Below are positions 28,201 to 37,269 of a DNA stretch of 39,960 bases, in pieces. The stretch comes from Clostridiaceae bacterium (GTDB taxonomy: Bacteria; Bacillota; Clostridia; Saccharofermentanales; Fastidiosipilaceae). Position 1 is the first letter of the stretch; each line of letters starts with the position of its first letter. Where the stretch lies: NCBI GenBank assembly GCA_012800655.1, contig JAAZIX010000076.1, forward strand, positions 1 to 39,960, read 5' to 3'. Both the position numbers and the translations under genes were made by a program. Under the pieces are notes generated by a model. That model was not told the DNA's origin and searched no databases. It was given only the letters and a program-made list of their open reading frames with translations.

Positions 28201-28619
28201 GTTAAATGCTCGGTACTGAGACCGTAGCGATTGAAATCACCGATAATGTGAAGGATTTCTTCGGTATAGCCGCTCTTTCTGATCATATTGCCCAGAAGGC
28301 GCAGTTTGCCGTCTGTGTGCAGCTCGGAGATCAGAGCGCGTAATAATACCCGTTGCTCCATTATGTTTAAAATGCGCGCGCTATTGCCGCCGCAACCGGA
28401 AAAAATCTGTGCCGCCAGACGTCTGAAGCTGAGCACTCTGGCAAACAGCATGCTTCCGCCCGGCATCAGCTCCAAAGAGCGTGCTTCGACGGCAAGCGTA
28501 CGGATATCCGGAACCAGCACCAGCGCCTCGGGTCGCGGCCATTTCCTTTGCGAATCAACAACTTCGCGAATTGCCCCGTCAATCAGATCATGCCGTTTTG
28601 GCGAATAAACAATGCGCAT
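25251..28619 (-). CDS. addB: helicase-exonuclease AddAB, AddB subunit
   Basis: Overlaps addA by 4 bp. Nuclease motif YRLIDYKTGNKR; Fe-S cysteines YNSCPYNYF and CTFCEYRSICP. No N-terminal Walker A. Confidence 0.9.
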   Translation of the reverse strand: MRIVYSPKRHDLIDGAIREVVDSQRKWPRPEALVLVPDIRTLAVEARSLELMPGGSMLFARVLSFRRLAAQIFSGCGGNSARILNIMEQRVLLRALISELHTDGKLRLLGNMIRKSGYTEEILHIIGDFNRYGLSTEHLTQVAADLTPESILERKLADLAIILPTWNATLCEKELLDTAGLFDWLISKLTSWRSHEPTSALERRYYFQLKESTVWIAGFGEDRLFTPQEFKLIELLESLTDSVTLTLPTGVISPDNTAENYINPGDYFAWRTALSFYDSPISFKLESLELTAKEIPDDAGSAVDRGEEYYFVPTPNLRAQTEWLAGEIRRLVFEQNFRYRDIAVAVDGNIDLLTALSDSLAMSRIPAFFQSASLLTNLVLGRFIADCLQLRSRGMRRLNLRPLLYSPLLGIDRQTADLIDNIWLAEGNEGEKLFTLERATGVSEDILPILRAELTEKLYPLVSQIAGWPVKADCRAWAHEILSLLREFDIEEKLRALMNKEQTKGNVTAAAGYSRSWKQMNLLLRLFVEVSPEMVCDLAEMKEIFAEALLNLEAELIPAHLDEVFVGNLQQVSTQRYRAVFLLSVNDENFPISVNDTAFLRDEEKTFLREQTGVDLPIDSENIYYLAATNIRGLEQACSEKLYLLTDQPEISPPAMIGAESIASQKPVVLPLSELPTTRSDVRCLAPMWQHLLRRSVTDNPNQQVWRELERGGARLRTPKTASGRISAQLLRIPRTLSVSRLERYNSCPYNYFLAQILGLEIRPVYELGYDLTGSLIHEVLDRAVSDLIDKIREHSPSDVELVLSAWLPENPRELSAFIDAYITAAADDEPRYAIFFDRDAAGDGRRRIRHLLMATFPQLRQQWGNASRIKSWPNTEKASWNTLLFDESPERTQSKLHFLPLASEWSFGRRDSSVKPFPILMPDGREILLTGVIDRIDAAYENDRLIGYRLIDYKTGNKRISYPALYRAVDLQLPIYSMVTNQSFLEPVMDMAYLQVERHIVKLNRPATPEDEAQQLESHGTLSSLKQSTETISRLETHTLRQVVNTFRRISTGEYAPLPRVFANQAPCTFCEYRSICPVNEPLREGIVVSARTEDDQQISAKNFAGLLADQSESEEEGGEV

Positions 28620-28621
28620 TT

Positions 28622-29647
28622 CTAGTCTCTTTTACCCTGTCCGGTCGCCTGTCGAATAGCCGCTATTTGCGATATGAGCATCGCCGCAATCATCAAAACA
28701 ATACCGATATATACCCTTAAAGAAAGACGCTCTTCAAGAAAGATTCGTCCGCCGATCACGGCAAAAACAGCCTCAAGGCTCATTATTATCGCTGCGTGTG
28801 AGGGCGAGGCCTGATCCTGAGCAATTACCTGGAGCGTGAAGGCAATTCCCGTCGAGGCAATCCCGGCATAAAGCAGACTGGGCAAAGCAGTTAAGAGATG
28901 TTCCCAGATAATTTGGTAATGACCAAAAAAGATAATGAGCAGTGAGATTATTGCCGGAACCAAATTCTGGAGCACCGCTATCTTAAGCGAATCGCAGGTC
29001 GGATTAACTCTGCTGATAACGATAATATGTAAAGCGAAAAATATTGCCGACGCAATCAACATTAATTCACCGCTGCCGAAACTGCCTCCGGACTTAAAAC
29101 TAACCAAAAAAAGACCGACCAGGGCTATAATACTTCCGATAATATTGCCCACATGCAGGCGATCTTTAAAAAACAAGCCGAGAAAAGGCACAATTACAAC
29201 ATATAATCCGCTGATGACCCCGGCTGTACCGGCATCGGCCGTTTCGAGAGCAGTTTGTTGTAGGAGCCCGCCGATAGCGACACATATACCCGCAATTATT
29301 CCTCCCGGTATCGCCAGTCGCCATTCCATCCAATTGGCTTGTGGCGGAACACGCATCCGCCAGTGATCATCCGCATCTTCATAGGCCTTAATAGCCACTT
29401 CCGGATCAAGATCTCGCTTACGGCACTCACTTACAAATTTATTTAGTTCGCGTTCCCAGCGCTTGTGTCGATAGAGAGATACCGGCCAAATGAAAATGGT
29501 GCCCAATGTGTAGCGAAAAAAATTGAATACCGGTGCGGGTAAGTAATCGGCGCCAATACTTTGTGCCACATAATTCATCCCCCATATGAGGGCGACAAGT
29601 AACAAAATAGAATCGGCGAACCAGACTTTTTTACGGGTTAAACTCAT
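28622..29647 (-). CDS. EamA/DMT superfamily transporter
   Basis: About 10 hydrophobic segments; IWGMNYVAQSIGADYL start and EAVFAVIGGRIFLEERLSLRVYIGIVLMIAAMLI C-terminal repeat. Confidence 0.88.
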   Translation of the reverse strand: MSLTRKKVWFADSILLLVALIWGMNYVAQSIGADYLPAPVFNFFRYTLGTIFIWPVSLYRHKRWERELNKFVSECRKRDLDPEVAIKAYEDADDHWRMRVPPQANWMEWRLAIPGGIIAGICVAIGGLLQQTALETADAGTAGVISGLYVVIVPFLGLFFKDRLHVGNIIGSIIALVGLFLVSFKSGGSFGSGELMLIASAIFFALHIIVISRVNPTCDSLKIAVLQNLVPAIISLLIIFFGHYQIIWEHLLTALPSLLYAGIASTGIAFTLQVIAQDQASPSHAAIIMSLEAVFAVIGGRIFLEERLSLRVYIGIVLMIAAMLISQIAAIRQATGQGKRD

Positions 29648-29762
29648 TCTCTCATCTACCTCACTGATAAATTATTTTACCAGTATTGTGAAAACTGTGC
29701 TATTCTTAGTATGCTTTCACAACAGGTAGCAGTTGTGACTTAACCTTAGAAAGGCTTTGATT

Positions 29763-30512
29763 ATGAGCGATCTGTCAAAACTCCCGGAATTTGATTCCTC
29801 CGGGAAAAAAATACCTCTGCGTTATCGTCGTTTGGTTGCCGGTCCGACAGTAAAGCGTGGCCTGTTGGGGCACTTATTCCTTGCGTGCGGAATGTTTGTC
29901 AGCCGTTTGCACGCGAAGATTATAGGTCGGGGCATGGAGAATATTCCCGAGACCGGTCCATGTGTCATTGCCGCCAACCACGAGACCTACGTTGATGGAA
30001 TGTGGATTATGGGTTTGCTTAACAGGGAACAATTTAAACGAACGCGTGCGCTGGCCGCTCAGGATCTGGCCTGGGAGCACGGCTTTTTCGGTCGAGTTGT
30101 TTTAAGAGGCGGCAACTGCATTCCTATTGACCGAAAAGGCAATCCCGCCCGCGGTCTGATTCAAGCCACCAGAGCCGTGCGTTCCGGCGATATTTTGATT
30201 ATTCATCCGGAAGGAACCAGAACAAGAGACGGCTATCTCTGTGAGATGCAAAAGGGAGCCACATTTGTGGCCTTTAAGGCCAAGGCTCCCCTTATTCCCT
30301 GCTTTATCGACGGCGGATTTGAAGTTTTCGGCGCTCACCATAAAGTCCCGCACTTCAACGGTCTTTTCCGCCCCCGCCATCGCGTCATCGTAACCTTCGG
30401 CAAACCGATGCATCCCGAGAACTACGCTGACGCCAACGAAATGCACGATGCCATGAGTGCATGGATGGACGAAATGTTCGCCAAAAAGGAGATTACGCGC
30501 GTTTACCGCTGA
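29763..30512 (+). CDS. plsC: 1-acyl-sn-glycerol-3-phosphate acyltransferase family protein
   Basis: NHETYVDGMWIMG (NHxxxxD), CIPIDRKG, IHPEGTRTRDG motifs. ATG at 29763 preferred over TTG 29757. Confidence 0.85.
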   Translation: MSDLSKLPEFDSSGKKIPLRYRRLVAGPTVKRGLLGHLFLACGMFVSRLHAKIIGRGMENIPETGPCVIAANHETYVDGMWIMGLLNREQFKRTRALAAQDLAWEHGFFGRVVLRGGNCIPIDRKGNPARGLIQATRAVRSGDILIIHPEGTRTRDGYLCEMQKGATFVAFKAKAPLIPCFIDGGFEVFGAHHKVPHFNGLFRPRHRVIVTFGKPMHPENYADANEMHDAMSAWMDEMFAKKEITRVYR

Positions 30513-30514
30513 TC

Positions 30515-31720
30515 TTATTTAAGATTCTCGGAAATGCGCCGAGTTTCATTGGCTATCGCCAATTCCTCATTGGTCGGGATAACCAGAATCCGGGCGGCGG
30601 AGCGCTCTAACGAGATATCCATCTCGGCTCCGCGCGGTACCTCGACATTTTTCTTCTCATCTATTTCAATGCCCATGAATGCGAGATTGCGCACGCTCTG
30701 ACTACGAACCGACGGCGTATTTTCGCCGATACCGGCTGTAAAAACCACCGCATCTACCCCGCCCAAAGCCGCGGCATATGCTCCGATATATTTGCGGCAG
30801 GAGTAGCTAAACATATTCAGTGCGAGCTGAGCTCGTTCGTTGCCTTTCTCCGCCTCCGCACATAAGTCACGGAAATCACTGCTGACTCCGGAAATTCCCA
30901 GCACACCCGACTTCTTATTCAAGATGAAATCGATATTTTCAATTGTTAATTCCGGATCACTATCCATGAGGTATTTAATGATGGCCGGATCAATATCACC
31001 GCTACGCGTACCCATAGGGACACCTGCAAGGGGTGTCATTCCCATCGACGTATCGTAGCATTTACCGTTTTTGACGGCGGCAATTGAAGAGCCGTTGCCC
31101 AAATGGCAGGTGATGATTTTCAATTCATCAAAGGGACGATTCAACAGTACTGCTGCCCGCTCAGCCACGAATTTATGCGAAGTTCCGTGGAAGCCGTAGC
31201 GTCGCACACCGTAGTTGCGATAGTACTCATACGGAACGGCGTACATATACGCCTCCGGGGGCATTGTCTGATGGAAGGCGGTATCAAAAACCGCAACTTG
31301 TGGTATCCCCGGCATTACTTTCTGGCAAGCTTCTATTCCCGCAAGATTAGCCGGATTATGCAAAGGTCCCAGAGGTATGCAGTCACGAATTGCTTCAATA
31401 ACCTCGGGGGTGACCAAATATGAGCCGGCAAATTTTTCACCGCCGTGGAGAACTCTGTGGCCGACCGCGCGGATCTCGTCCATCGATTTGAGCACCCCGT
31501 GTTCCGCTCCGGTTAAAATCGCCAACACCTTACGGATTGCGGTTCCGTGCTCGGGCAATTCATAATCTATAATGACGGAATCGTGGCCGGTACGTTGGTG
31601 CTTTATAAAGGAAGAGCGCAGACCAATGCGTTCCGCAATGCCCTTGGCGATGATATTCCCATCATCCATGAGTTGATACTTCAGCGAAGAGCTCCCCGAA
31701 TTAATCACAAGTATTAACAT
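30515..31720 (-). CDS. ackA: acetate kinase
   Basis: MLILVINSGSSSLKYQLMD, GHRVLHGGEKF, AVFDTAFHQTMP, FHGTSHKFV, TCHLGNGSSIAAV. Start moved to 31720. Confidence 0.97.
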   Translation of the reverse strand: MLILVINSGSSSLKYQLMDDGNIIAKGIAERIGLRSSFIKHQRTGHDSVIIDYELPEHGTAIRKVLAILTGAEHGVLKSMDEIRAVGHRVLHGGEKFAGSYLVTPEVIEAIRDCIPLGPLHNPANLAGIEACQKVMPGIPQVAVFDTAFHQTMPPEAYMYAVPYEYYRNYGVRRYGFHGTSHKFVAERAAVLLNRPFDELKIITCHLGNGSSIAAVKNGKCYDTSMGMTPLAGVPMGTRSGDIDPAIIKYLMDSDPELTIENIDFILNKKSGVLGISGVSSDFRDLCAEAEKGNERAQLALNMFSYSCRKYIGAYAAALGGVDAVVFTAGIGENTPSVRSQSVRNLAFMGIEIDEKKNVEVPRGAEMDISLERSAARILVIPTNEELAIANETRRISENLK

Positions 31721-31773
31721 TAGATAACCTCCATAATATAATATATACAGTACCGGTTTGGCACTACAGTATT

Positions 31774-32772
31774 TTAACGATTTCCTGCCTGAACGGCGGT
31801 AATGGCGACAACTCCGACCACATCTTCGGCGGAACATCCGCGCGACAGATCATTTACAGGGGCGGCAATACCTTGAGTAATCGGACCGTAGGCAGCGGCT
31901 TTAGCCAGACGCTGAACCAATTTATATCCGATATTCCCGGAGTTCAGATCGGGAAAGATTAAAACATTGGCTCGACCGGCAACTTGGCTGTTAGGTGCCT
32001 TCAGAGCGGCAACCGACGGTATAATTGCGGCATCCAGTTGCAACTCACCTTCAACGGCGAGTTCGGGATTTTCTTCCTTGACCAGACAGGTCGCCCGGCG
32101 TACTTTGTCAACCATATCGCCTTTAGCCGATCCAAGAGTCGAAAAGGAGAGCATCGCGACTCTGGGCTCATCCCGAAGCAGAGTGCGATAGGATTCGGCC
32201 GAAGCCAGGGCGATCTGCGCCAATGCGGCTTCGTCCGGATTCTCGATCAATCCGCAGTCGGCAAAAACGAAAGTGCCGTTATTTCCCAACTCGCAATCCG
32301 GAACTTCCATGACAAAGAATGTGGACACTAATTTGGTTCCCTGAGCTGTCCGCAGAATCTGCAGAGCAGGACGCAGGGTGTTGGCCGTTGAATTTACCGC
32401 GCCGCAGACCATTCCGTTCGCTCTTCCCGCACGAACCATCATAACGGCATAATAAACGGGGTTTTTAAGCTGTTCGATCGCCTGTTCGAGAGTAACCCCT
32501 TTTGACTTCCGCAACTCGCAGAAATCGGCGGCATAGGCATCTTTAAATGAGTCTTTAAGGGGGTCAACCACTTCCACACCGCTCAGATCTACCGAGAGGT
32601 TAGCTGCGGCCTCAAGTGTGGCCTCGCTATCTCCGGTAAGAATTATGTCCGCAATTCCCTGTTTACGAATTTCGGCTACGGCCTTAAGAATACGGCTGTC
32701 CGTCGATTCGGGCAGCACGATTCTCTTTCGATTGGCTTTTGCTTGCGCAATGATTCCGTCGATAAACTTCAT
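31774..32772 (-). CDS. pta: phosphate acetyltransferase
   Basis: MKFIDGIIAQAKANRKRIVLPESTDSRIL; NVLIFPDLNSGNIGYKLVQRL; GPITQGIAAPVNDLSRG. Start moved to 32772. Confidence 0.96.
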   Translation of the reverse strand: MKFIDGIIAQAKANRKRIVLPESTDSRILKAVAEIRKQGIADIILTGDSEATLEAAANLSVDLSGVEVVDPLKDSFKDAYAADFCELRKSKGVTLEQAIEQLKNPVYYAVMMVRAGRANGMVCGAVNSTANTLRPALQILRTAQGTKLVSTFFVMEVPDCELGNNGTFVFADCGLIENPDEAALAQIALASAESYRTLLRDEPRVAMLSFSTLGSAKGDMVDKVRRATCLVKEENPELAVEGELQLDAAIIPSVAALKAPNSQVAGRANVLIFPDLNSGNIGYKLVQRLAKAAAYGPITQGIAAPVNDLSRGCSAEDVVGVVAITAVQAGNR

Positions 32773-32904
32773 GTTTAAAAACCTCTTCCCCGTTGTTTCT
32801 GTGAGCAACTTTCGCTCACTATTTTCTGTGAATGAGTATAGCAGATTTTGCGGCTACGGTGCGACAAATTAGACGAAGGAGATTATGAACGTTACAATGT
32901 AGCC

Positions 32905-34206
32905 ATGAAAGTCGTCGGAATAATAGCGGAATATAACCCGTTCCACAACGGCCATCAGGCTCAGCTGGAATACTGTCGCCGCGAAGCGGGAAAGGACGCG
33001 GGAATTATCGTGCTCCTTAGCGGCGATTTTACTCAACGCGGCCTCGTTGCCTGTCTTCCGCCGACAGTTAGAGCGGACTTTGCCTTACGGGGCGGGGCAG
33101 ATTTGGTTCTGCAACTACCTCTGCTGCACTCGCTATCTTCGGCTGAAGGTTTTGCGCGGGGCGCGGTCGAGACTCTGGCCGCTACCGGGATCTGTTCGGA
33201 AATCATTTGCGGCGCCGAGCATTCGGAACGGAGCGATCTGGAAAAAATTGCTGATTTGTTGGCGGAAGAACCGGAAGAATGGCGCCGGGATCTATACGCC
33301 GGCTTGGAGGAAGGGCTGGGCTTCGCAGCCTCCAGGAGCAGAGCAACCGCAGCCGCATTACCGGATCTTTCCGAAGTAGCAAATATTATGAGGCAACCTA
33401 ATAACATATTAGCGATAGAATACTTAAAGGCAATTCATCGCCTCGGTCTGTCGGAAAAGCTGTCTCTCCGTACACATCCGCGTTTCACCCGAACGGACAA
33501 TGATGAGTTTTCCACTGCATCCAGTACACACATACGAGAACAAATTCGCAAGAACTTTCAGCAGCCGTCGCACCTGCTACGGGAGATTTCCCCATACGTG
33601 CCTCCGTATGTTTTAGGCGCTATTCTAAGCGGTTTAAAATGCCGTTGTGATCGACTGCCGGGCGATTACTGGTGCGACAATAGGGATCTTACCGCGCTTC
33701 TGGTCAGTCGTCTGATTACGGCAAGCGCCGATGAACTTTCGGGCTACAGCGGTTTCACTGACGGTCTGGCGGAACGTGTGATCAAATGGCGGGACAGCCT
33801 GTTTACAACGCCGACACCGAATATTGCCGCACTGGCCGGCGCGCCTGACATTGCCGATCCGGATGCATGGAAGAACGGCTTTAATGACTTCGCCGATCAG
33901 CTCCAGGCTCGCAACTTGCCAATATCGCGGATACGCCGCGCATTTTTGGCACTTCTTCTCAACATCGAAACTGCTGATCATGAACCGCAAGCGCTGAAAC
34001 CGACCTATTTGCGACTACTCGCGGCCAATAAACGCGGCAGGTATCTTCTGCGTCTGATGCGTCACAATGCTACCCTGCCGATCATTTCACGTCCGGTGGA
34101 AGCGGGTACGATCGCCGGAAAATCCGCCTCTGCCGCTCGCCAATTGGATATCGACAGACGCGGTGTCCAACTGCGACAAACCGTTTGTCTCTCCCCGGCT
34201 CTATGA
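32905..34206 (+). CDS. tmcAL: tRNA(Met) cytidine acetate ligase (YlbM family)
   Basis: MKVVGIIAEYNPFHNGHQAQLEYCRREAG...IIVLLSGDFTQRG; nucleotidyltransferase HNGH motif. Start moved to 32905. Confidence 0.93.
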   Translation: MKVVGIIAEYNPFHNGHQAQLEYCRREAGKDAGIIVLLSGDFTQRGLVACLPPTVRADFALRGGADLVLQLPLLHSLSSAEGFARGAVETLAATGICSEIICGAEHSERSDLEKIADLLAEEPEEWRRDLYAGLEEGLGFAASRSRATAAALPDLSEVANIMRQPNNILAIEYLKAIHRLGLSEKLSLRTHPRFTRTDNDEFSTASSTHIREQIRKNFQQPSHLLREISPYVPPYVLGAILSGLKCRCDRLPGDYWCDNRDLTALLVSRLITASADELSGYSGFTDGLAERVIKWRDSLFTTPTPNIAALAGAPDIADPDAWKNGFNDFADQLQARNLPISRIRRAFLALLLNIETADHEPQALKPTYLRLLAANKRGRYLLRLMRHNATLPIISRPVEAGTIAGKSASAARQLDIDRRGVQLRQTVCLSPAL

Positions 34207-34284
34207 ACGCGGATTGTAATTGCGTGCTATAATCAGTGGAGAATAAATTGCTGTTGCGAACTGACAGCTTAAAAAGGAAAGAAT

Positions 34285-35625
34285 ATGAGCGAGCAAAGCC
34301 GAAACGCTGCCAATACAGTCGAACTGCCGAATGCCGTACCTGAAAAGCCCGTGAACAATTATCATTTGATCCGCAACGATCCCGCTTTTGACAATGTTTA
34401 CGACGAGTTGCTTGCCCGCGGTTACATTGCCCAGTCCACGGATGAGGATGCGATACGCGAGTTGCTGAAAGAGCCGGGAACGACCTTTTATATAGGTTTT
34501 GATCCGACTGCGGACAGTCTGCATATCGGCCATTTTATTCCGTTGATGATTATGGCTCACCTTCAAAAAGCCGGACATCGCCCGATCGCTTTGATCGGCG
34601 GCGGAACGGCGGCGATAGGCGATCCTTCCGGTCGCAATGACATGCGTCAAATGATGAGCCTGGACACTATTAGAGAGAACGGCGAACTTTTCCGCCGGCA
34701 GTTGTCAATACTGTTGGACTTTTCCGCGGACCGGGCAATCATGGTCAATAACGCCGATTGGCTTCTCAATTTGAATTACGTATCGTTTATTCGCGATGTC
34801 GGCGCCCACTTTTCGGTTAATCGCATGTTGGCCGCGGAATGCTACAAGAGCCGTCTGGAAGAAGGACTTACCTTTTTAGAGTTTAACTACATGCTGATGC
34901 AGGCCTATGACTTCCTTGTGCTGAACCGCAAGTATAACTGTCAGATGCAGCTCGGCGGGAACGATCAGTGGTCAAATATCATTGCGGGCACGGAATTGAT
35001 TCGCCGCAAGGAGAATCGGCGTGCCTTCGGTCTGACACTTAATCTATTGACCACCAGCAAAGGCGACAAAATGGGCAAAACCGCCGGCGGAGCGGTGTGG
35101 CTTGATGCGGATAAATTCCCGGTATTTGATTTCTACCAGTATCTGCGTAATATTGATGATGCCGATGTTATCAATGCCTTAAAGCTACTCACTTTTGTAC
35201 CTTTGGCCGAAATAGAGGCGTATGCTAAATTCACCGGCGAACAGCTGAATGAAGCGAAGATGCGCCTGGCTTTTGAGACCACGCGTCTGATCCATGGCGA
35301 GGCGGCGGCCTTGGCGGCCCAGGAACAGGCACGCCAACTCTTCTCAGCAACAAAGGGTGCCGCTCTCGACACTGAAAGCCTCCCGACCACAACATACAAA
35401 TCGGAGGAATTAATTCAGGGAATAAATATCGTTGACGCCCTTTGTGAGACCGGGCTGACCAAGACGCGCAGTGAGGCGCGTCGTCTGATCGATCAGGGCG
35501 GTGTCAGTGTCAATGAGATAACCGTGCCGGATATTTCCTACAACATAACCGAAGCTGACCTGCGGGACGGAGCTGTTGTAATTCGTCGGGGCCGTAAAAA
35601 TTACCACCGCATAATTGTTCAGTAA
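34285..35625 (+). CDS. tyrS: tyrosyl-tRNA synthetase
   Basis: GFDPTADSLHIGHFIPL, LGGNDQWSNI, GDKMGKT, C-terminal S4-like domain TRSEARRLIDQGGVSVN. Confidence 0.97.
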   Translation: MSEQSRNAANTVELPNAVPEKPVNNYHLIRNDPAFDNVYDELLARGYIAQSTDEDAIRELLKEPGTTFYIGFDPTADSLHIGHFIPLMIMAHLQKAGHRPIALIGGGTAAIGDPSGRNDMRQMMSLDTIRENGELFRRQLSILLDFSADRAIMVNNADWLLNLNYVSFIRDVGAHFSVNRMLAAECYKSRLEEGLTFLEFNYMLMQAYDFLVLNRKYNCQMQLGGNDQWSNIIAGTELIRRKENRRAFGLTLNLLTTSKGDKMGKTAGGAVWLDADKFPVFDFYQYLRNIDDADVINALKLLTFVPLAEIEAYAKFTGEQLNEAKMRLAFETTRLIHGEAAALAAQEQARQLFSATKGAALDTESLPTTTYKSEELIQGINIVDALCETGLTKTRSEARRLIDQGGVSVNEITVPDISYNITEADLRDGAVVIRRGRKNYHRIIVQ

Positions 35626-35655
35626 TTTCTGTATGAGCCGAAACGAAAACGCAAA

Positions 35656-35684
35656 AAGCCGGTCCAGTTTTCGACCGGTCTTTT
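35656..35684. terminator. bidirectional terminator between tyrS and rpsT
   Basis: aagccggtc-cagtttt-cgaccggtctttt: stem with flanking A/T runs between convergent genes. Confidence 0.75.
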
Positions 35685-35723
35685 CTATATTCTGGTTATT
35701 TTACAGGTTATAAGGTTATATTT

Positions 35724-35993
35724 CTAGGCCTGGGCTTCTAGGGCGTTAACCTGGCGGGTCAAACGCGACTTATGGCGCGAAGCGGCGTTGCGATGAATCC
35801 GACCCTGTGAGGCGGCTAAATCGACCGTTGCGATGGCTTCTTTCGCCAAGACGGCGGCATTTGGATCGCCTTCTCGAATGGCTCTATATGCTTTCCTCAG
35901 CATGGTACGCGTTTGGCTACGCTTCATCTTGTTAGCCAGCGTCTTTTTCTCGTCCGAGCGCACCCGCTTAATAGCAGATTTAATATTTGGCAT
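35724..35993 (-). CDS. rpsT: 30S ribosomal protein S20
   Basis: MPNIKSAIKRVRSDEKKTLANKMKRSQTRTMLRKAYRAI...HRNAASRHKSRLTRQVNAL. Start moved to 35993. Confidence 0.96.
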   Translation of the reverse strand: MPNIKSAIKRVRSDEKKTLANKMKRSQTRTMLRKAYRAIREGDPNAAVLAKEAIATVDLAASQGRIHRNAASRHKSRLTRQVNALEAQA

Positions 35994-36064
35994 GCACTTA
36001 CCTCCTATATGCTTACAGTCGGGGGATTTTACCACAAGTTTGCGAGTGACGCAAATTTGATAAT

Positions 36065-36853
36065 TTATCGTGGACTTATGGTGATTCCCGACACTAAGGC
36101 GGCAAATTTGCCTTCTTTTATTCCCGGAACCAGCATCAGCTCATTCAGATCACGGAAGCCTCCTCTGCTCTCCCTAAATTCGATAATTTTCGCCGCGGTT
36201 ACTTCTCCGATTCCAGGCAGAGTCATAAGAGCTTTCATATCGGCGTGGTTAATATCCACCTTAGCTTTTTCCTGACGGTTGCCTGCCGTGTTGATAGCAT
36301 ACGTATACTCATGTGCGCTTAATTCAAGCGGTTGAACCCATTTATCAATGATTCTAAGCATTTCCGAGATCTCATGATTTTCCTTCAAAGTAGCGACGTC
36401 CGCTTCGGAAGGGATATAAATCATCGTATGACTGATCAGGAGTTGCGCCAGATTAATATACTGTATGCTCGCGTCTGTAGCGGCACCTCCGGCGGCCTCC
36501 AGCGCATCGATTAGGCAGGAACCGGCTTTGAGTGTATACACGCCCGGCTGAATTACCGCGCCGGTTACGTAGACTTTCACCAGCTCGCGCGGGCCAGAGG
36601 TGCTCGTTGTTCGTTCGGTCTCGGTATGTACGGATGTATTTGTTGTCGTTCCCGTCTTGCCGACGGGAGTATCTGCTGTAGTGAGATTTTCTCCGCCCTC
36701 TACGGAACCTTCTACCGTCAAAAGCGCGGAATTACGATTTGTGTACCACAGAACAAAGGTTAAAACGCTGACCAAAAGTCCTATTATCAGCAAAATTCGG
36801 AGAAGACGATCTCCGAATGCCGGATCCCGCTTCTTTTTAAACATAGACGCCAC
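36065..36853 (-). CDS. ComEA-like helix-hairpin-helix DNA-binding protein
   Basis: N-terminal TM, SLBB-like VKVYVTGAVIQPGVYTLKAGSCLIDALEAAGG, C-terminal HhH VDINHADMKALMTLPGIGEVTAAKIIEFRESRGGFRDLNELMLVPGI. Confidence 0.9.
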   Translation of the reverse strand: MASMFKKKRDPAFGDRLLRILLIIGLLVSVLTFVLWYTNRNSALLTVEGSVEGGENLTTADTPVGKTGTTTNTSVHTETERTTSTSGPRELVKVYVTGAVIQPGVYTLKAGSCLIDALEAAGGAATDASIQYINLAQLLISHTMIYIPSEADVATLKENHEISEMLRIIDKWVQPLELSAHEYTYAINTAGNRQEKAKVDINHADMKALMTLPGIGEVTAAKIIEFRESRGGFRDLNELMLVPGIKEGKFAALVSGITISPR

Positions 36854-36936
36854 CTCCCAAGTTTAATCGGTCCGGATCTATGATAGGATCGGTCAGAACT
36901 TGGATGTGGCTCTGTTTTTCGACAAAAACCTACAAA

Positions 36937-37269
36937 TTATTTGCCTTGCCAGAGGCGTTCCAGACTATACAGAGAACGACTTTCGCGGTCAAAGATATGA
37001 ACCACAACATCAAGGTAATCGATCAGTATCCAATGATCGTTGTCCTTCCCTTCGACATGTTTCGGTTCTCTTTGCAGTTTTTCACTGACAGCTCTTTGAA
37101 CTTCATCGGACAGAGCGCGCACATGTCGTGACGAAGTTCCGGAAGCCAGGACAAAAAAGTCGGCCAGAACGGTATTCTTGCTAACATCGATAGAGAGAAT
37201 ATCCTCCGCCTGACGTTCATCCAAAATCTTCGTGATTACCTGCAGCAGTTCTTCAATTCCTTTACTCAA
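36937..37269 (-). CDS. rsfS: ribosome silencing factor RsfS
   Basis: DILSIDVSKNTVLADFFVLASGTSSRHVRALSDEV...EGKDNDHWILIDYLDVVVHIFDRESRSLYSLERLW. Confidence 0.95.
   Translation of the reverse strand: MSKGIEELLQVITKILDERQAEDILSIDVSKNTVLADFFVLASGTSSRHVRALSDEVQRAVSEKLQREPKHVEGKDNDHWILIDYLDVVVHIFDRESRSLYSLERLWQGK

Noticed and set aside
31720-31837. N-terminal extension of AckA in the ORF track (39 aa)
   Set aside because: Canonical AckA start MLILVINSGSSS is at 31720; the extension overlaps the pta 3' end in another frame.
34207-34284. T-box riboswitch upstream of tyrS
   Set aside because: Only ~78 bp of leader is available and no T-box motif was seen.
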